Assembly: GCF_011386835.1 (NCBI RefSeq)
Contig: NC_088794.1
Span: 65,240,506 to 65,304,505 of the forward strand
Direction: 5' to 3'
DNA length: 64,000 nucleotides
Source of the DNA: Chrysemys picta bellii
Lineage: Eukaryota > Chordata > Testudines > Emydidae
Each line of letters begins with the position of its first letter. Within the stretch, counting starts at the first letter, position 1. This document shows, in pieces, positions 46,968 through 59,060 of the stretch. Below the pieces are notes generated by a model. The model did no database searches. It worked only from the letters and a program-made list of their open reading frames with translations, and had not been told where the DNA came from. Position numbers and translations under genes: made by a program.

Positions 46968-47565
46968 GTAAGTTTATTCTTTTTTGTTAGCACAAAACTG
47001 TTACATAGATTAAGTATGACTTTTTATATACCTGACTTTCACACTTCCTATTTTGTGCAAGTTAACATGTTGAATGTTCTAATTCCATTGATGTAACAAG
47101 TGTCCCATAAATGCAAACACTCCAAAGGTTAACATCTTTGCTTTTTACAATAGATTTAAAAATCAAAGAAAATCAAAATTATTAGTCTAATACAGTAACT
47201 ATTATTTGGTGCTTATATTTTGGTGATGTTTGTATAAATTTTGAGTTCAGAATTTTATTTTGATACTGTAATTTTTGTTTGCATTTAAAGTACTATGATA
47301 CAGAAGGAATAAGCATATAAGCCTCACTTATCAAAGCAAGTGTATTTGGTAACTGAAAAAGTAGACCCAGGTCCTAATCTAATATATTCATATGAAACCT
47401 CTGAGTAAAGTCATCTTGATTGTTCAAATCATTTAAATTAAGCCAGTTACTGTGACTACTTTAAGTTTACTTAGAAAAGTGAATAGAGTACAACTTTAAA
47501 GCTGTCACGCACCTTTTTACATTGAGTCAATTAAAGGGACTTCACACAGATTCTTCACAAACGAA
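46968..47565. other. Intron sequence, nothing recognised
   Basis: AT-rich DNA without recognised repeats or exons. Confidence 0.4.
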
Positions 47566-47800
47566 GAGGCAGCTTAGTCCAGAGGGGAAGGAAGTGGCCT
47601 GGAACTTAGAAGACATGCATTCTGTTCTTTCCAGAACCACTGACTAGCTATGTGATCATGGGAAAAATCAGTTTACTTCCCTGAGCCTGTTTCCTCTTCC
47701 ACATGTTGTCTTTCTTGTCTATTTAAAATGTAAACTCCTTAGAGCAGGGATTGTCTCTCACTTTAGACAGTGCCTAGCACAGCAGTGTGATACAAATAAT
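47566..47800 (+). mobile_element. MIR-like SINE with L2-type 3' tail
   Basis: The central part ccactgactagctatgtgat, followed by a diverged 'gacctcaggcaagtcac'-type segment and 'gagcctgtttcctcttccac', corresponds to the MIR core. The tail aatgtaaactccttagagca, gggattgtctctcac and gtgcctagcacagcag matches the L2-related 3' end found in reptilian SINEs. The left part (aggcagcttagtccagaggg) is the diverged tRNA-derived head. Old and inactive. Confidence 0.8.
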
Positions 47801-48229
47801 AATACTGAGACGAACCTTGTTCCTGGCCCCCAGTGGCAAATAAAGTTCAGTAGACAGCATTTAGGGGAGCAATCTGCACCGATCTGCATTCTGCAGGGCT
47901 TCTTCTGTGATAATGCAAAGGGTTGTTTTCTGTGTAGTGGGGCAACAGCATAGTTTACTGTGTTTATCTAAAGCATCATTTTTATGTTACCTGATATTGT
48001 TTATATATTAGCATGTTGTATTGATTAGGCTTCTGGTGTCTGGTATAAACGTGTTCCAAAGTGACCTTGAGATGCATAAACCTATAGATCAGCAATAGGG
48101 AAAAGAGAAAACATCTGAATACTACTAATGCCGACCTACAATAAAATATGAGAAACAAACCTTAGGAGATAAAGAATGGGATGGTTAATATAAGCTTAAA
48201 AACTACAACTGTACTAACCTATTGAGGCT

Positions 48230-48900
48230 TATACATTTGGAAACGGGGAGAGCATCCAACAATTACACATCTGGGGGTGAACAGTGTATTGTGAATGATA
48301 ATTTGATATCCTCAAGAGAGACTCCTTTAAAGCTAAATTCAGGGCAGAGGTGCTGGATACCTACAGTATTTTGTATTTGCGAACCTTGGAGCTCAATGAG
48401 GTGCAGAAGACACTAAGAAGATTACACACTAAAAAGGCAAAAGGCTCAGATATTCTGGATACATACATTTTTAAATTGACTTCAGGTATAGATATTATTG
48501 CTCAACCTCTAGCTGTTACTTGTCAATAGCAGATTAAAAATAAAACATTTCCCGCTGAGTAGAATTTATGACATACAATCCCAATGCGTACATCTGGGGC
48601 TACAGATAACCCTGACAATTACAACCTGTTGCTCTTTTGTCACTGGTGAGGAAGATTGGCCTATACATCAGCAAGGTGGGATAGATGACCATCAGTAGAT
48701 GTCATCCTTGGGCACTTTCTCAGGTCAGGTTATTTGTCGATTCATACTGCTTTTGTGGAATTCATCATATTGTACTTTTAACAAAGGAAGCCTTGGAGAA
48801 ACTATAATTTTGGCCCTTACACACACTTCTAAATGCTTGACCTTTTACTGAACATGAAGAGCAATTTAAACTTTAGTGCACAAGTTCCTGAATTGTTTCA
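48230..48900 (+). mobile_element. Divergent non-CR1 LINE reverse transcriptase fragment
   Basis: From 48,401 one frame reads VQKTLRRLHTKKAKGSDILD, TYIFKLTSGIDIIAQPLA up to a stop at about 48,527. After frame changes come DNPDNYNLLLF near 48,609 and a GQVI..HTAFVEFI-like segment near 48,724-48,770. These equal the opening blocks of a LINE RT (VxKxLxxLxxxKAxGPDxI; DPxNYRPISLL; GFRxGHSTxTAL). The wording differs from the CR1 copies in this window, so it may be L2-, Rex- or Jockey-like. Borders are approximate, and the RT core downstream is not readable. Confidence 0.6.
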
Positions 48901-50419
48901 CTCATATTTGTGACATACTGTAAGGGTAAAATTTCAAGGTGCTGTATAGGGCTTTAAGTCCTCAGTTCCCACTAATGTTAAAGGAAGTTGTATATTCTAC
49001 TCAGTCAATCAACGTTGGATAAAATTCACTCTGTGCAGAGATCCAGCTCATGGCCTAAGTACCACTTGAGTCCTGCTTTAACTTTTTAATATTTTAATAC
49101 AATTATTTTGTCAAATTCAAGTCCTCTAAACATGTCACACAAAGGCTGTCAATATTAAAAAAGAGTACTAAGAAAAAAAATCACACTGCACTGGTACATG
49201 TTGTTTCACTGGCAAGTAAGACATTGCTACCACCATTTGACAATATTCCCACTTGAAGTTTCTGTATATTGTTTTAAAGAAGATATGAAATCCAAGCATA
49301 GCTATCCAAGCAACTCTCCTTCCAGGAACTAAACTATTCATATTCAGGAAATATGAAATCAGCTATAATACATCATCTTCCAAATCTGTCATCACTACTT
49401 TTATTTTGATGCTCATTCAAAAAAAGTTACAGCAGCTTCATATTCAGAATATGTATATATATTCCAAATATGAAGCTATATGTATTTGTTGAAGATTATT
49501 AATATTATTACAGTATTGTTATATAATATAGTCTTCAACAATAACATAATTTAGCCAGAAAAGAAATACTGAAGCCTAAATGCCTTCTGATAGAAACTCT
49601 GATCAATGATTCAGAAATCTTCTCCGGCATGATGTAGTAATCCTGGCCAAGTACAAAAAGATATGAACCCTCACCATCCCTTATATTTTAGAAAACCTTT
49701 GCACTTCCACACTACTTGTATAACTGTCTCTCTGTCAGTAATAGAAATGAGAGTCACAAATTAAATTTCAACTTAAAAAGAAGATGGATGAGCATGATAG
49801 ATGACCTATTCTTTAATGGGATTCTAAAATATTTAAGAGTGTGGTTAAGAGGAAGGATTTTCAGAAGCACCTGAGTGGATGTCAGTTTGTGCTCACAACT
49901 CACTTCAGGTGCTTTTAAAAGTCTCACCTTGAATTCAGCATCTAATACAAATTCTAAAAATCTTCAGATATTGGTAACTCACAAATATTACAAATTAGCT
50001 GTCTTGAGGTTATTTTCTTTATTCTGTGATATGAAGTAGCACTATATTAATAACTCCAATTAATCTTTAAACTATCATTCTTTGAAGCTCTACAATATTA
50101 AATTCCAATGCATTTGTACATGTACCAAGAGATACTACTTTTTATCAAAGTCAAGTAATTTCGAATTAAAAGAATCAGTCTTATAGCCCATTAAGGACTG
50201 CAGCAATGTGACTTTAGATAATGTTTTTTAAAAAATTGATGCTGACCAATCATCTTCTTGGACATTCTCTATTGCAATGCCTGGGGGAAAAAATTGACAT
50301 GAAGAGGAAGATAAAATAAGAAAACTTTTTCTCTTGCCACTTTTCCCTATAGTAGTTGCAGAAAGCACTGTTGCCACTGGCCTGTTTCTCCTCTCATTTG
50401 CACTAGCTATATACTAGTG
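48901..50419. other. Intron sequence with a hairpin and weak fold-back traces
   Basis: An inverted repeat is at 49,434-49,477. A fold-back-like 'attttcagaagcacctgag ... ttcaggtgcttttaaaag' pair lies at about 49,858-49,920. Nothing else was recognised. Confidence 0.4.
49434..49477. repeat. AT-rich inverted repeat
   Basis: agcttcatatt at 49,434-49,444 and aatatgaagct at 49,467-49,477 are exact inverted copies separated by 22 AT-rich bases. Probably incidental. Confidence 0.6.
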
Positions 50420-50730
50420 CAGGGGTAGGCAACCTATGGCAGGCGTGCCAAAGGCGGCACGGAAGCTGATTTTCAATGGCACTCACACTGCCCGGGTCCT
50501 GGCCATCAGTCTGGGGGGCTCTGCATTTTAATTTAATTTTAAATGAAGCTTCTTAAACATTTTAAAAACCTTATTTACTTTACATACAACAATAGTTTAG
50601 TTATATATTATAGACTTATAGAAAGAGACCTTCTAAAAACATTAAAATGTATTACTGGCACGTGAAACCTTAAATTAGAGTGAATAAATGAAGACTCGGC
50701 ACATCACTTCTGAAAGGTTGCCGACCCCTG
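50420..50730. mobile_element. hAT-like element with 8-bp target duplication
   Basis: Termini caggggtaggcaacctatgg and aaaggttgccgacccctg are inverted. The flanks tactagtg (50,412-50,419) and tactactg (50,731-50,738) match at 7 of 8 positions. The body (311 bp, AT-rich middle with 'ttaaacattttaaaaacctt') is a sequence I recognise as a very widespread non-autonomous hAT element of turtles and crocodilians. Well preserved, so relatively young. Confidence 0.92.
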
Positions 50731-51518
50731 TACTACTGTAATTCTACTGATTTCATTGGAATTACTCTTGAATTTCACTGATCTAAGTGAGATGAGAACC
50801 ACATATTTATCAATCTCTTTCTCTTAGTTGGTCATTGGTCATCTCTTGAAAGACAATTTAACAAAAGGAAAGAAAGTAATAAAGTAATATTTAATTTAAG
50901 TTTAACACAGTCAGCTTGGACTCTGGTTAGAAAGCTGATGTAACTGGGCAGAGGAGAATCACCCTACTAGCAGGGAATAACCTTCAGTGGCATATAACTT
51001 CCCTGCTGTTGTCATTAAGGGTGTAGCTAGAGGAGAGGCTAGACTACAGCACTGAGAAATAGCAACAACATCCCCTCTACCAAAAGGCCTCAAGAGGGCC
51101 AGCCCTCTCCAGAAAGCCAAAAAGGGATGGTGATTGCTGGAGAGATGATGCGGCCAGAATGGTTAAACAATGCACGGATTCAGCACATCCTCTGAGCAGC
51201 CTCTACCAGTAAGGCTCCTATATTGTCCTCTCCATAGTTAAATCTGTTACCATTACTGCTGGCAGGAAACAGGGTTGAGGAGAGCTAATATTCTCACCTG
51301 TCCTTCTCAGGGTGACTCCTCCAAAAGGCCCAAGCTCTCAAAGAGATGTATAATTTGCACCTCCCTACATTGCTTTCAGTCAATTAATCTGACCTTGTAA
51401 CTTCAGTGCTATCACTCCCTTAGAGAATTCCTCCTCAATATAAAAATGCATCATTCACAATGTGCAGTAATACCTACAGTCAGCTCACTTAAATGCATAT
51501 TTATAGTGCTGTGTAAAT

Positions 51519-51927
51519 CAGTGGCTCTCAACCTTTCCAGATTACTGTGCCCCTTTCAGGAATCTGATTTTTCTTGTATACCCCAAGTTTCACCTCACTT
51601 AAAAACTACTTGCTTACAAAACAGACCTAAAAATACAAGTATCACAGCAACCTATTACTGAAAAATTGCTTACCTTCACATTTTATCATATAATTATAAA
51701 ATAAATCAATTGAAATATAAAGATTGTACTTACATTTCAATGTATAGAATATAGAGCAGTATAAACAAACCATTGTCTGCCTGAAATTTTAGTGTTTACT
51801 GCCTTCACTAATGGCTTTTATGTAGCCTGTTGTAAAACTAGGCAAATAACTAGATGAGTTGATGTAACCCCTGGAAGACCTCTGTATACCCCCAGGGGTA
51901 CATATACCCCTGGTTGAGAACCACTAG
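51519..51927. mobile_element. hAT (Charlie-like) element with 8-bp target duplication
   Basis: Termini cagtggctctcaaccttt and ggttgagaaccactag are inverted and match the 'CAGTGGTTCTCAACC' ends of hAT/Charlie-type elements. The flanks gtgtaaat (51,511-51,518) and ctgtaaat (51,928-51,935) match at 7 of 8. It is 409 bp, AT-rich inside and non-coding. Confidence 0.9.
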
Positions 51928-54900
51928 CTGTAAATAATAACAGTAAAGTAACAAGTCCCTTTTTACAGACCAAGTCTCAGCTAATGTTAGTGAATGAATT
52001 TTTTCAGATGTTGTTCTCTATGATAACTTGGCTTTGCTCATACAATTTCCAATATTATTGTTTATGGCTACACCATATGCTTTATCCCTTTGCCTTTTTT
52101 CTGAAAGGAAGAATTTTAAAGTAATTTTATTAGAGGGTGGAATGGATGTTTTGCTTGCTTCTATCTGTGGGCTTATGTTTAATAGCATGTATCATAGAAA
52201 CAAAGTACTCTGTGGTATGTGATAGTATAGCTTAGCATATCACCGCACATGCTATGAATATAATTTTTCAATGCAATTTCTAATGCTTTTTTGAGCACTC
52301 TAGCTCACTCAAGTTGCATCTCTCCAGTTCACTGTCATGGGCTGCCAGTTTGGAGCAAAACTATCAAATATAATAAAGAAGGTGAAATCTCAAATAAGAA
52401 AGTTAATGGCCATTGTTGCTTCTATGGGGTGCCATTGCCCCAAGCTCTGCAGGTTTTTAACATCATCTGAAGCTGGTGAGAGGAACATGCTGTTGCTTCT
52501 TTATCTAGTGTCACTTGGGTACTGTCCAACTTAATTATCTCCTGATGCACAGCATGGTGTTAGTCCTGGGTGCCAGCCTGTGATGAATACAAAGGGCCAT
52601 TGCTTCCTCACTGCTGCACCACTAAACCAAATGTTAAAAGATTAAAACCTGTGGTAGTGATAACAAGAATATAGGGACTTGCAGCAGGTGTTATACAAAG
52701 AGGCACACAGCATAATGATACTTGTGTCTAATTCCAACCCAAACAATCTTCTCCCCAGTTGTAGTGAAACCTCTGATATCTGATAGCAATTTATAATAGT
52801 GAGGTTGAGTAAGAGTGCTGTCTTAAGCCTGGAGCCTTTGGAGGAGGATTAGTAGAATATTCGTTGTCATTGTACAATAACTGTGGGGATTCCCTTGTAA
52901 GATCAGCCTGCTGCTGGCTAACGGGTAATATGAAATCAAATGTGCTATCTCTGTACCAAATGTTCTGCTTCTGCTGCTTTGCCAGCCTCAGTATATGCTC
53001 CACTCCATTTGCTTTCAGAAGGGAGTGGATTAGAAGTAAATCAACAACACATTTTTCCCACATCGCTATTCTTATCTAATATCTCATTTCAGGCTGGGAT
53101 TTTTGTTTTTCCCCCTTCTTTTTGGGTGCTTAGTTTGTGTTCTGAACATCCTTTCTAGTTACGTTTTTCTGTTCATTTGCTATTCAAAAGCCCCACCAAC
53201 AGTAGCTGATGCATGTGGGCACAAACTCGTGGCAGATAGTTTCATTCCTATGTCTCTATGGTTTAAAAATGGTTCTGTTGGAGACTCTGTACTTGAAATC
53301 AAAGAAGTAATTTATTTCCAGTGAAACTTTAATCACCTCGCCAAGTACCTCGGGCCAATATTATCTGCAATAACTACATTGTCCTTATTGGAATTACTGT
53401 TGGCCCATTGAATCACAAGAGATACTGATCATTGTATTTCAGACTTGTTAGAAGTGCATAGCACTTCCAATACAGAAATCCTAGGTTAAATCTCCATTAA
53501 TCTGTATTTCTTCATTAATGCTGTCTCGTTGTGGTAATACAAAATATTTGGGTCATAAATTTCATGGAAGCAGTCATTGAAAAGTGAGTGTTTTGACTTA
53601 TACATCAGTAGTCCTTATATTACAGATGAAGCACTGCTAATTTAGACACAGTCTCATTTAAAATAAGTATTATTCCATCCAGGTGGGATTCTGAGGGTGA
53701 ACAATGAGTCTATTCATTTCCTTTCACTTCCTCTTAACAATAGGAAGCAGAACATTGTTTTTTGTTACTACAGCCTTGTCTTAGAAGCTTATAAAGATGT
53801 TGAATAATGTGGTTCATTCAAAAGCTTTTCTTTCCTCAAACATATTAACAAGGGTCATATTGCAAGTGTTAAGACATGATTGCAAGTGTTAAGACATGAT
53901 GGACCTCCAGTGTTTATTGGAAGCATGATGTGCCTCTACAGAGAGCATTCTTTGAGGACAAAAGGATCTTGTCAGTCACTGGGTATAGAGACTTTTAAGA
54001 TTTCACTTCAAGTAATAGATTGTGCCCAATTGTATTCACTTAAAGTGCAGTTTACAATTTATTCTGGCAAAGATATACATTTTTGGTCTCCTAAAAGCAT
54101 ACTAAGCATAATTTATGGGATTTTTTTTAATATTGTCACTATATAGCCAAAAATAACAGAAGATCTTGTCACCTTTTCTTATCACCATCTTCAGTTCTTA
54201 TAAATACTCAGGGGCAGATCTCCAGCTGCATTAGCTTCAGGGGAGTTATACAGATTTACACCATCTGAGGAGCTGGTCCTCAGTTGTTAATCAGAATGAA
54301 AACCTATTTTGATGCTATCATGCTCCTTTCCTGTCAGGGTGAAGGGCCTGTTTTCTTTCATCAAAGACTAATGGAACCCGTAAGGATTCAAAGGCTCTGA
54401 GGAAGAATACTCTCTTGTGACAGACTGCTCTGCTGATCTATGGGAGACATTATAACAATCTGTTATCCTTAACTATTTATACAGTAACTCCTAAACACCT
54501 GCTTCCTTGCATTCATCCTTGGAAATCAAAGTGACCTACAACTGCTAAAGTGGGAGGAATTCAGGGTGAGGGCCTTGTGTTTGTATAGCACAATAGGCCT
54601 CTGATCCAAACTGAGGTTTCAGGGTCCTACTGTATTATTAGTTATTATTGAATATTTATAATGCATATAGTATGTCCAGAGGGTTTCTATGTTTCCATAG
54701 GATCCTCAAAATTCTGAGCAACAGAACTGTTTTGAGTTGGAAACAGTCTACTATACTGAGACTATTTGCCTTTCATAGCACAGTCTAACACTGTGAAGCT
54801 TTTTCAAATTATTTTGCAGATAAGATTGTGGAGATCTGGACTGAACTGTCTGTCTGTGTGGTAATAGAGTCAATTTTCAGGAGGAGCAATACAATTTTCT

Positions 54901-56012
54901 CTGCCTCATTTGCAGCTGGTCATACTCAGGTTCTGAAGGTGCTGGGGAATTGAATATATTATGACCTGTATGTTACACGTCTCTTCAGGATGGTGAGAAA
55001 AGACTTAATGGGGCCAAGGATCTGGCCCTTGTTTTTCTCATATACAGATTTATACCTCGATCATTCACTGATAATTTCTAGTGAAAACATCAAGTAGTGT
55101 TTGTGTTAGCTAGTATATCCCAAGCCTATTGAAGAGAAGTCATAGGACATTCAATTTTTTTTGCAGAATGGTCTTATATCTGTAACTAATGGGACTTGTG
55201 TGTGTAAGTCTTTGTGCCTTGATGGGATAAAACTCCATTAATAAAGTGAGAGCCACTTTCAAATTATTATCTCCATATTCAAGTGCTTAGCAAATTATTA
55301 GCTGATTGGCAGGAGCAATTCTCACTACTAGAGTAGGAACATGTAACTTCAAAGTTATAATGATTAACTTTCTATATACAAGATTTTTAAGTAATCTTAT
55401 AGTTTTTATTTTAATTACATTAAAATTAGTTGTAATTGATTAGTACAATATTAAGTACATTACTTGATTCAATATATAGCATATCTAAAATAATGAATCT
55501 GTTTCACTGTAACTGTTCTTCTAATGTGAGGTTTTAACATACAGGTCACATAATCAATACTGTAGGACCTTTTTCTGTCTGTCACTGTAGCTGTGCTGGA
55601 AGACGTATGTTGCACTGCATTTAGACCCAGTGCAGGTTAGTTCCCTCTCAGAGCAAGGGGGAGACTAGGCTGAAGGTCTGCACTTAGGGAAATGCAACAA
55701 TGCGTGGTGTCTTGTTTGGGACTCAAGGCCAAGACGCACTCAGCCCTTAAAATGATGAAACCATAATATGTTGTAATCCAATTTATTTATTGGGATTAAC
55801 ATAATTCACAAATATTTCTTCATGTATACATATATCTGTTGGCCAAATCATCTTACTCGGAACCTGTAAAGTACAAAATACCATGTCTACAGTAGAATAC
55901 TAAGGTTGTATAGTACATTAGCAGGCACTTTGTAGTATTTGCTGAACTTTGCTAGTGGTATTAATTTAAAATACCAATTACAGTAATGCTCTTGTTTTTT
56001 TAATATGTTTAG
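51928..56012. other. Intron sequence before the last recognised exon
   Basis: No extra exon was found in 4 kb. A 20-bp tandem duplication is at 53,861, and a degenerate fold-back type sequence is near 54,208-54,285 (gatttacaccatctgaggag). The paired open frames around 52,790-53,160 and 53,880-54,146 lack splice context. Confidence 0.45.
53861..53900. repeat. Perfect 20-bp tandem duplication
   Basis: The unit tgcaagtgttaagacatgat occurs twice, back to back and without mismatch. Confidence 0.95.
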
Positions 56013-56150
56013 GCCGATCCACAGATAGTTTTTCATGTCTCTGTTGCCATGGATAAAATGAGGAAGGCACTTCCCAGAAGAATGGACTATCGGGATCTAA
56101 AAGTCCCATCAACACTGTGGCCTCTGGCTAACATGTGGTTAATCACAAAG
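56013..56150 (+). CDS. DCDC1: DCDC1-like exon, 46 codons (last in window)
   Basis: The exon has acceptor tttttttaatatgtttag and donor gtattgta, is 138 bases long and is phase 0 at both ends. It reads ADPQIVFHVSVAMDKMRKAL, PRRMDYRDLKVPSTLWPLAN, MWLITK. The 'STLWPLANMWLITK' ending resembles the Trp-containing repeats that separate doublecortin domains in DCDC1-type proteins. The basic stretch KMRKALPRRM may contact microtubules, but that is inference. No following exon in phase 0 was recognised in the remaining 7.8 kb, so the next intron probably runs beyond the window. Confidence 0.83.
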
Positions 56151-57545
56151 GTATTGTATTGATCAGATAGGATATCAATTTTAGTGGCAATAAATGAAAT
56201 TCACTGGCATAAAAGGGAAGAATAATTATAAGAGGCATCACAATTAGGCTTTGCAGTCTGCAGTGTTTTGGGCTACTTCAGAGGTCTCTATTTTGTGGGT
56301 TAATAATAACGTCAGTATGCCAGCTTTTTCTTGATAACTTTGATCAGACTCTATGATATTAAAGTTAGATTTTTTTAAATTTAAAATATGAATTCTCCCC
56401 TTGGGGTGAATCTTGTCCCCACCCCTCCCCAAGCCTAGTTGGGGTTCTGCTGCATTGGGGGTTCAGGGAAGATAGGAAGCTGGGAATCTGCACAGGGGCA
56501 CATATCCTCCATGTGACATGGAGTCTAGCTGTGCAGGGTCTCCTTATACCTTATAACAGGGAAGGTGGAGTGGAAGCAGCCACTGGAGTTTTGGCTACCT
56601 AGATAGTTTCATCACCCCCAGGTTAGACTATGGAATTAATTTTACATGGAGTCAAAGGTCAGTTCCTTATAGGAGCTATAACTCATGCAACATACAAGCA
56701 ACCCACTTAAAAAAATATACAGGTATTAATAAAAAAAAGATAAAGATATTAATGTTTTCTGCTGTTCCTTTTTTGCTAGTGGACTGAATTAAAATCCTGA
56801 TACTAATCTAGAGAGCACTTAATGTATAAAGTGCTGTTTTTTTTTTCCCAAAGACCACTTGTTCTTCCACAACCTACCAAAACAGCTGTGCTCAGCAGTT
56901 AAGATGCAGCTGGTGAAGTACAGAATAAGACTTCCAGGTGCCAACAACAGAGCATGCTTATTGGTCAGAGCCCAGCTGTAAAACACTGTTCCAGAGGAGA
57001 GCCGACTGAACACAAGCTGATAGTATTTAGATCAAAATGCAGGGGCTACCTTTCTGCTGAAACCTTCGCAAATAATGATATCTTTCTTGTGGCCACCATT
57101 TGATGGAGAAGACAAAGGATAGGCTGAAAGTAAGGATAAAAAGAAAGCGGTGGAGTGGGGAGATAAACCAGTGCAAAATTTTGCCCTAATTTGTTATGTG
57201 AAGTTGCTGTGTTTTGGAGAAAGGAGACATACTGACATTAGCCATTATATTCTGTGTTTTACTTTATGCTTTCAGCTATGGATTAATATCAAGCAACCTA
57301 TATTTGTTACATTATGTAACACCTTGGAAAAGAAAGTAATCTTAAATATTATAAACTTTCTTGTACTGTTCATTGGTGATGGGAATTGGACAAGCTATTA
57401 CCAGTTGCTATTAAGTTAGTCTGGTATATGTCCTAGCTAACGAAGACAACATTTTAAAACTTAATTCCTATCTTGTTGCTTCTCAGGAAGTGAATTATTA
57501 CCAATGTATTTGAATAATCCATGTTATAGTACAAAAAAACAACTA
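56151..57545. other. Intron sequence, nothing recognised
   Basis: No further exon or nameable repeat. The 56,400-56,640 part is somewhat GC-richer but shows no termini. Confidence 0.4.
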
Positions 57546-57876
57546 CAGTAGAATCTCAGAGTTATGAACTCCAGAGTTCTGAACTGACCAGGCAACCACA
57601 TTCCTCATTTGGAGCCAGAAGTACATAGTCTCTGCAGCAGCAGAGACCCAAAAAAAAAAAAAGCACACACAGTACAGCACTGTGTTGAATGTAAACTACT
57701 AAAAAAAGGGAAAACAGCATCTTTCTTCTGCATAGTAAAATTTCAAAGCTGTATTATGTCAATGTTCAGTTGTAAACTTTTGAAAGAACAACCATAACAT
57801 TTTGTTCAGGTACGAATATTTCAGAGTAACGCACAACCTCCATTCCCAAGATGTTCATAACTCTGAGGTTCTACTG
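57546..57876. mobile_element. Tigger/mariner-type MITE
   Basis: Ends cagtagaatctcagagttat and ttcataactctgaggttcta(ctg) are near-perfect inverted copies. A TA precedes the left end, and the right TA is mutated. The 331-bp body is non-coding and contains an A-rich tract at 57,649-57,662. Likely a pogo/Tigger-related non-autonomous element. Confidence 0.85.
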
Positions 57877-58033
57877 GAAGTTAGTAAGTAAAATTAGAAA
57901 ACAACACTGTGAACTTCCCATAGTTCACATAAAAGTATTAAAAAATCAGCGTATACAACATGTTCAACATATTGGACTCTATTTTTTTCTCATTGCATGG
58001 CAGATTTAGTCACAAAACTTACATTAATTTTTA

Positions 58034-58560
58034 GGCTACTTCTACACTAGACACTATTGGCAGCAGCATAATGTGAAGGTACATAGCGCAGTGAAAAGCC
58101 TGCCGCGTCCACACTGCAGTGTGTAGCTATGTGTGTTAAAGAAAGGCTCTGGCAGAGAGGAGACAGTGGAGAAGAGCTTCAGCAACTGCCCACTGCTGGA
58201 GCCTTTCACTGTAGCAAGGAAAGGCTTTGGTAGGGAAAGACAGCGAGGAAAGGCTGAGCCTCCCCCTTGCCTTTCTCCACTGCTTGAGTCTTTCCTTGTG
58301 GTGGGGAAGGGATTCAGCAGCAGGGGGCTGGCAGAGCCTTTCCCCACTGCCTCCTCCCTTCCAGAGCCTTTCCTGCTGGTGGGGGTGGGGGGAGGTGTCT
58401 TTCCCTGCAGAGGGGAAAGGCCCCAGCAGCAGGATACTACATAGCTAAAATAGCAGTGTAGACAGCGAGGCATGGCTTGGAGGAGTAGAGAGTGAGTAGG
58501 GTATGTACTCACATATATAATCACACCTTTCAAGCATGTGCTCTACTCACCTAAGCTGTG
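58034..58560 (+). mobile_element. Harbinger-like element carrying a minisatellite
   Basis: After TTA at 58,031-58,033 it starts ggctacttctacactagac, matching the '(g)tctacact' termini seen elsewhere. The inside (58,140-58,435) is a run of diverged tandem units built on 'gagcctttcc' and 'ggggaaagg', which produce long open frames on both strands. A complementary motif, gcagtgtagacagcgaggc, lies at 58,453 and may be an internal or old right end. The right border is uncertain. Confidence 0.55.
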
Positions 58561-58577
58561 CCTCACTGGCTCCTTTA

Positions 58578-58880
58578 AGGTATGTCTACACTGCATGCTT
58601 CTTTTAGTGGCATGTAGTGTACATTCCAGGGCCACCCAGAGGATTCAGGGGGACTGGGGCAAAGCAATTTCGGGGGCCCCTTCCGTAAAAAAAAGTTGCA
58701 ATACTATAGAATACTATATTCTCATGGGGGCCCCTATGGGGCCCGGGGCCTGGGGCAAATTGCCCCACTTCCCCCCCCGGGTGGCCCTGGTACATTCCCA
58801 CATAGCCCTCTACCAGGTGTAAATAGCACTGTAGCTGGTGAAGAGAAGAAGGGGCTGTTAGTGCTGCTGCTGCGCCCCAC
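58578..58880 (+). mobile_element. Second '(g)tctacact' element, split by a hAT insertion
   Basis: taaggtatgtctacactgca marks a new left end directly after the previous element. The sequence runs to 58,626, is interrupted by the hAT element, and resumes at 58,798 with 'ccacatagccctctaccagg' and 'gtaaatagcactgtagctgg'. The right end is not clear. Confidence 0.55.
58627..58789. mobile_element. Small hAT-like element, perfect 8-bp target duplication
   Basis: The 163-bp element has ends cagggccaccc and gggtggccctg, which are perfect inverted repeats. It is flanked by identical gtacattc on both sides (58,619-58,626 and 58,790-58,797). The interior is rich in ggggcc motifs. It sits inside another transposon, so it is the younger of the two. 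Confidence 0.93.
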
Positions 58881-58889
58881 TCCCCCTAT

Positions 58890-58965
58890 AACCTTGAACC
58901 AGGTGGTTAGGACACTGAGCTGGGATGTGGGAGACCCAGATTAGAATCCCCGCTCTGAAACAGAC
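58890..58965 (+). mobile_element. tRNA-derived SINE head
   Basis: aggtggttaggacactgagc resembles a pol III box A region, and 'acccagattagaatccccgc' a decayed box B (canonical ggttcgaatcc). The spacing of about 35 bases fits a tRNA-derived SINE. The downstream body at 58,975-59,060 is diverged and T-rich. Confidence 0.55.
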
Positions 58966-59060
58966 CCACAACTGACTTTTTCGGTTCACCAAAAGTTCCA
59001 AAACATTTCACATTTGGTTTGAACTGAATCAATTTTTTATTTTTTTTATTTTTTTCTAAA

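Noticed and set aside
49434..49477. Hairpin as a microRNA precursor
   Set aside because: Arms are only 11 bases and the sequence is AT-rich; too short for a typical precursor.
58054..58533. 159-codon minus-strand frame and matching plus-strand frames
   Set aside because: Made by tandem 'gagcctttcc' units in a transposon.
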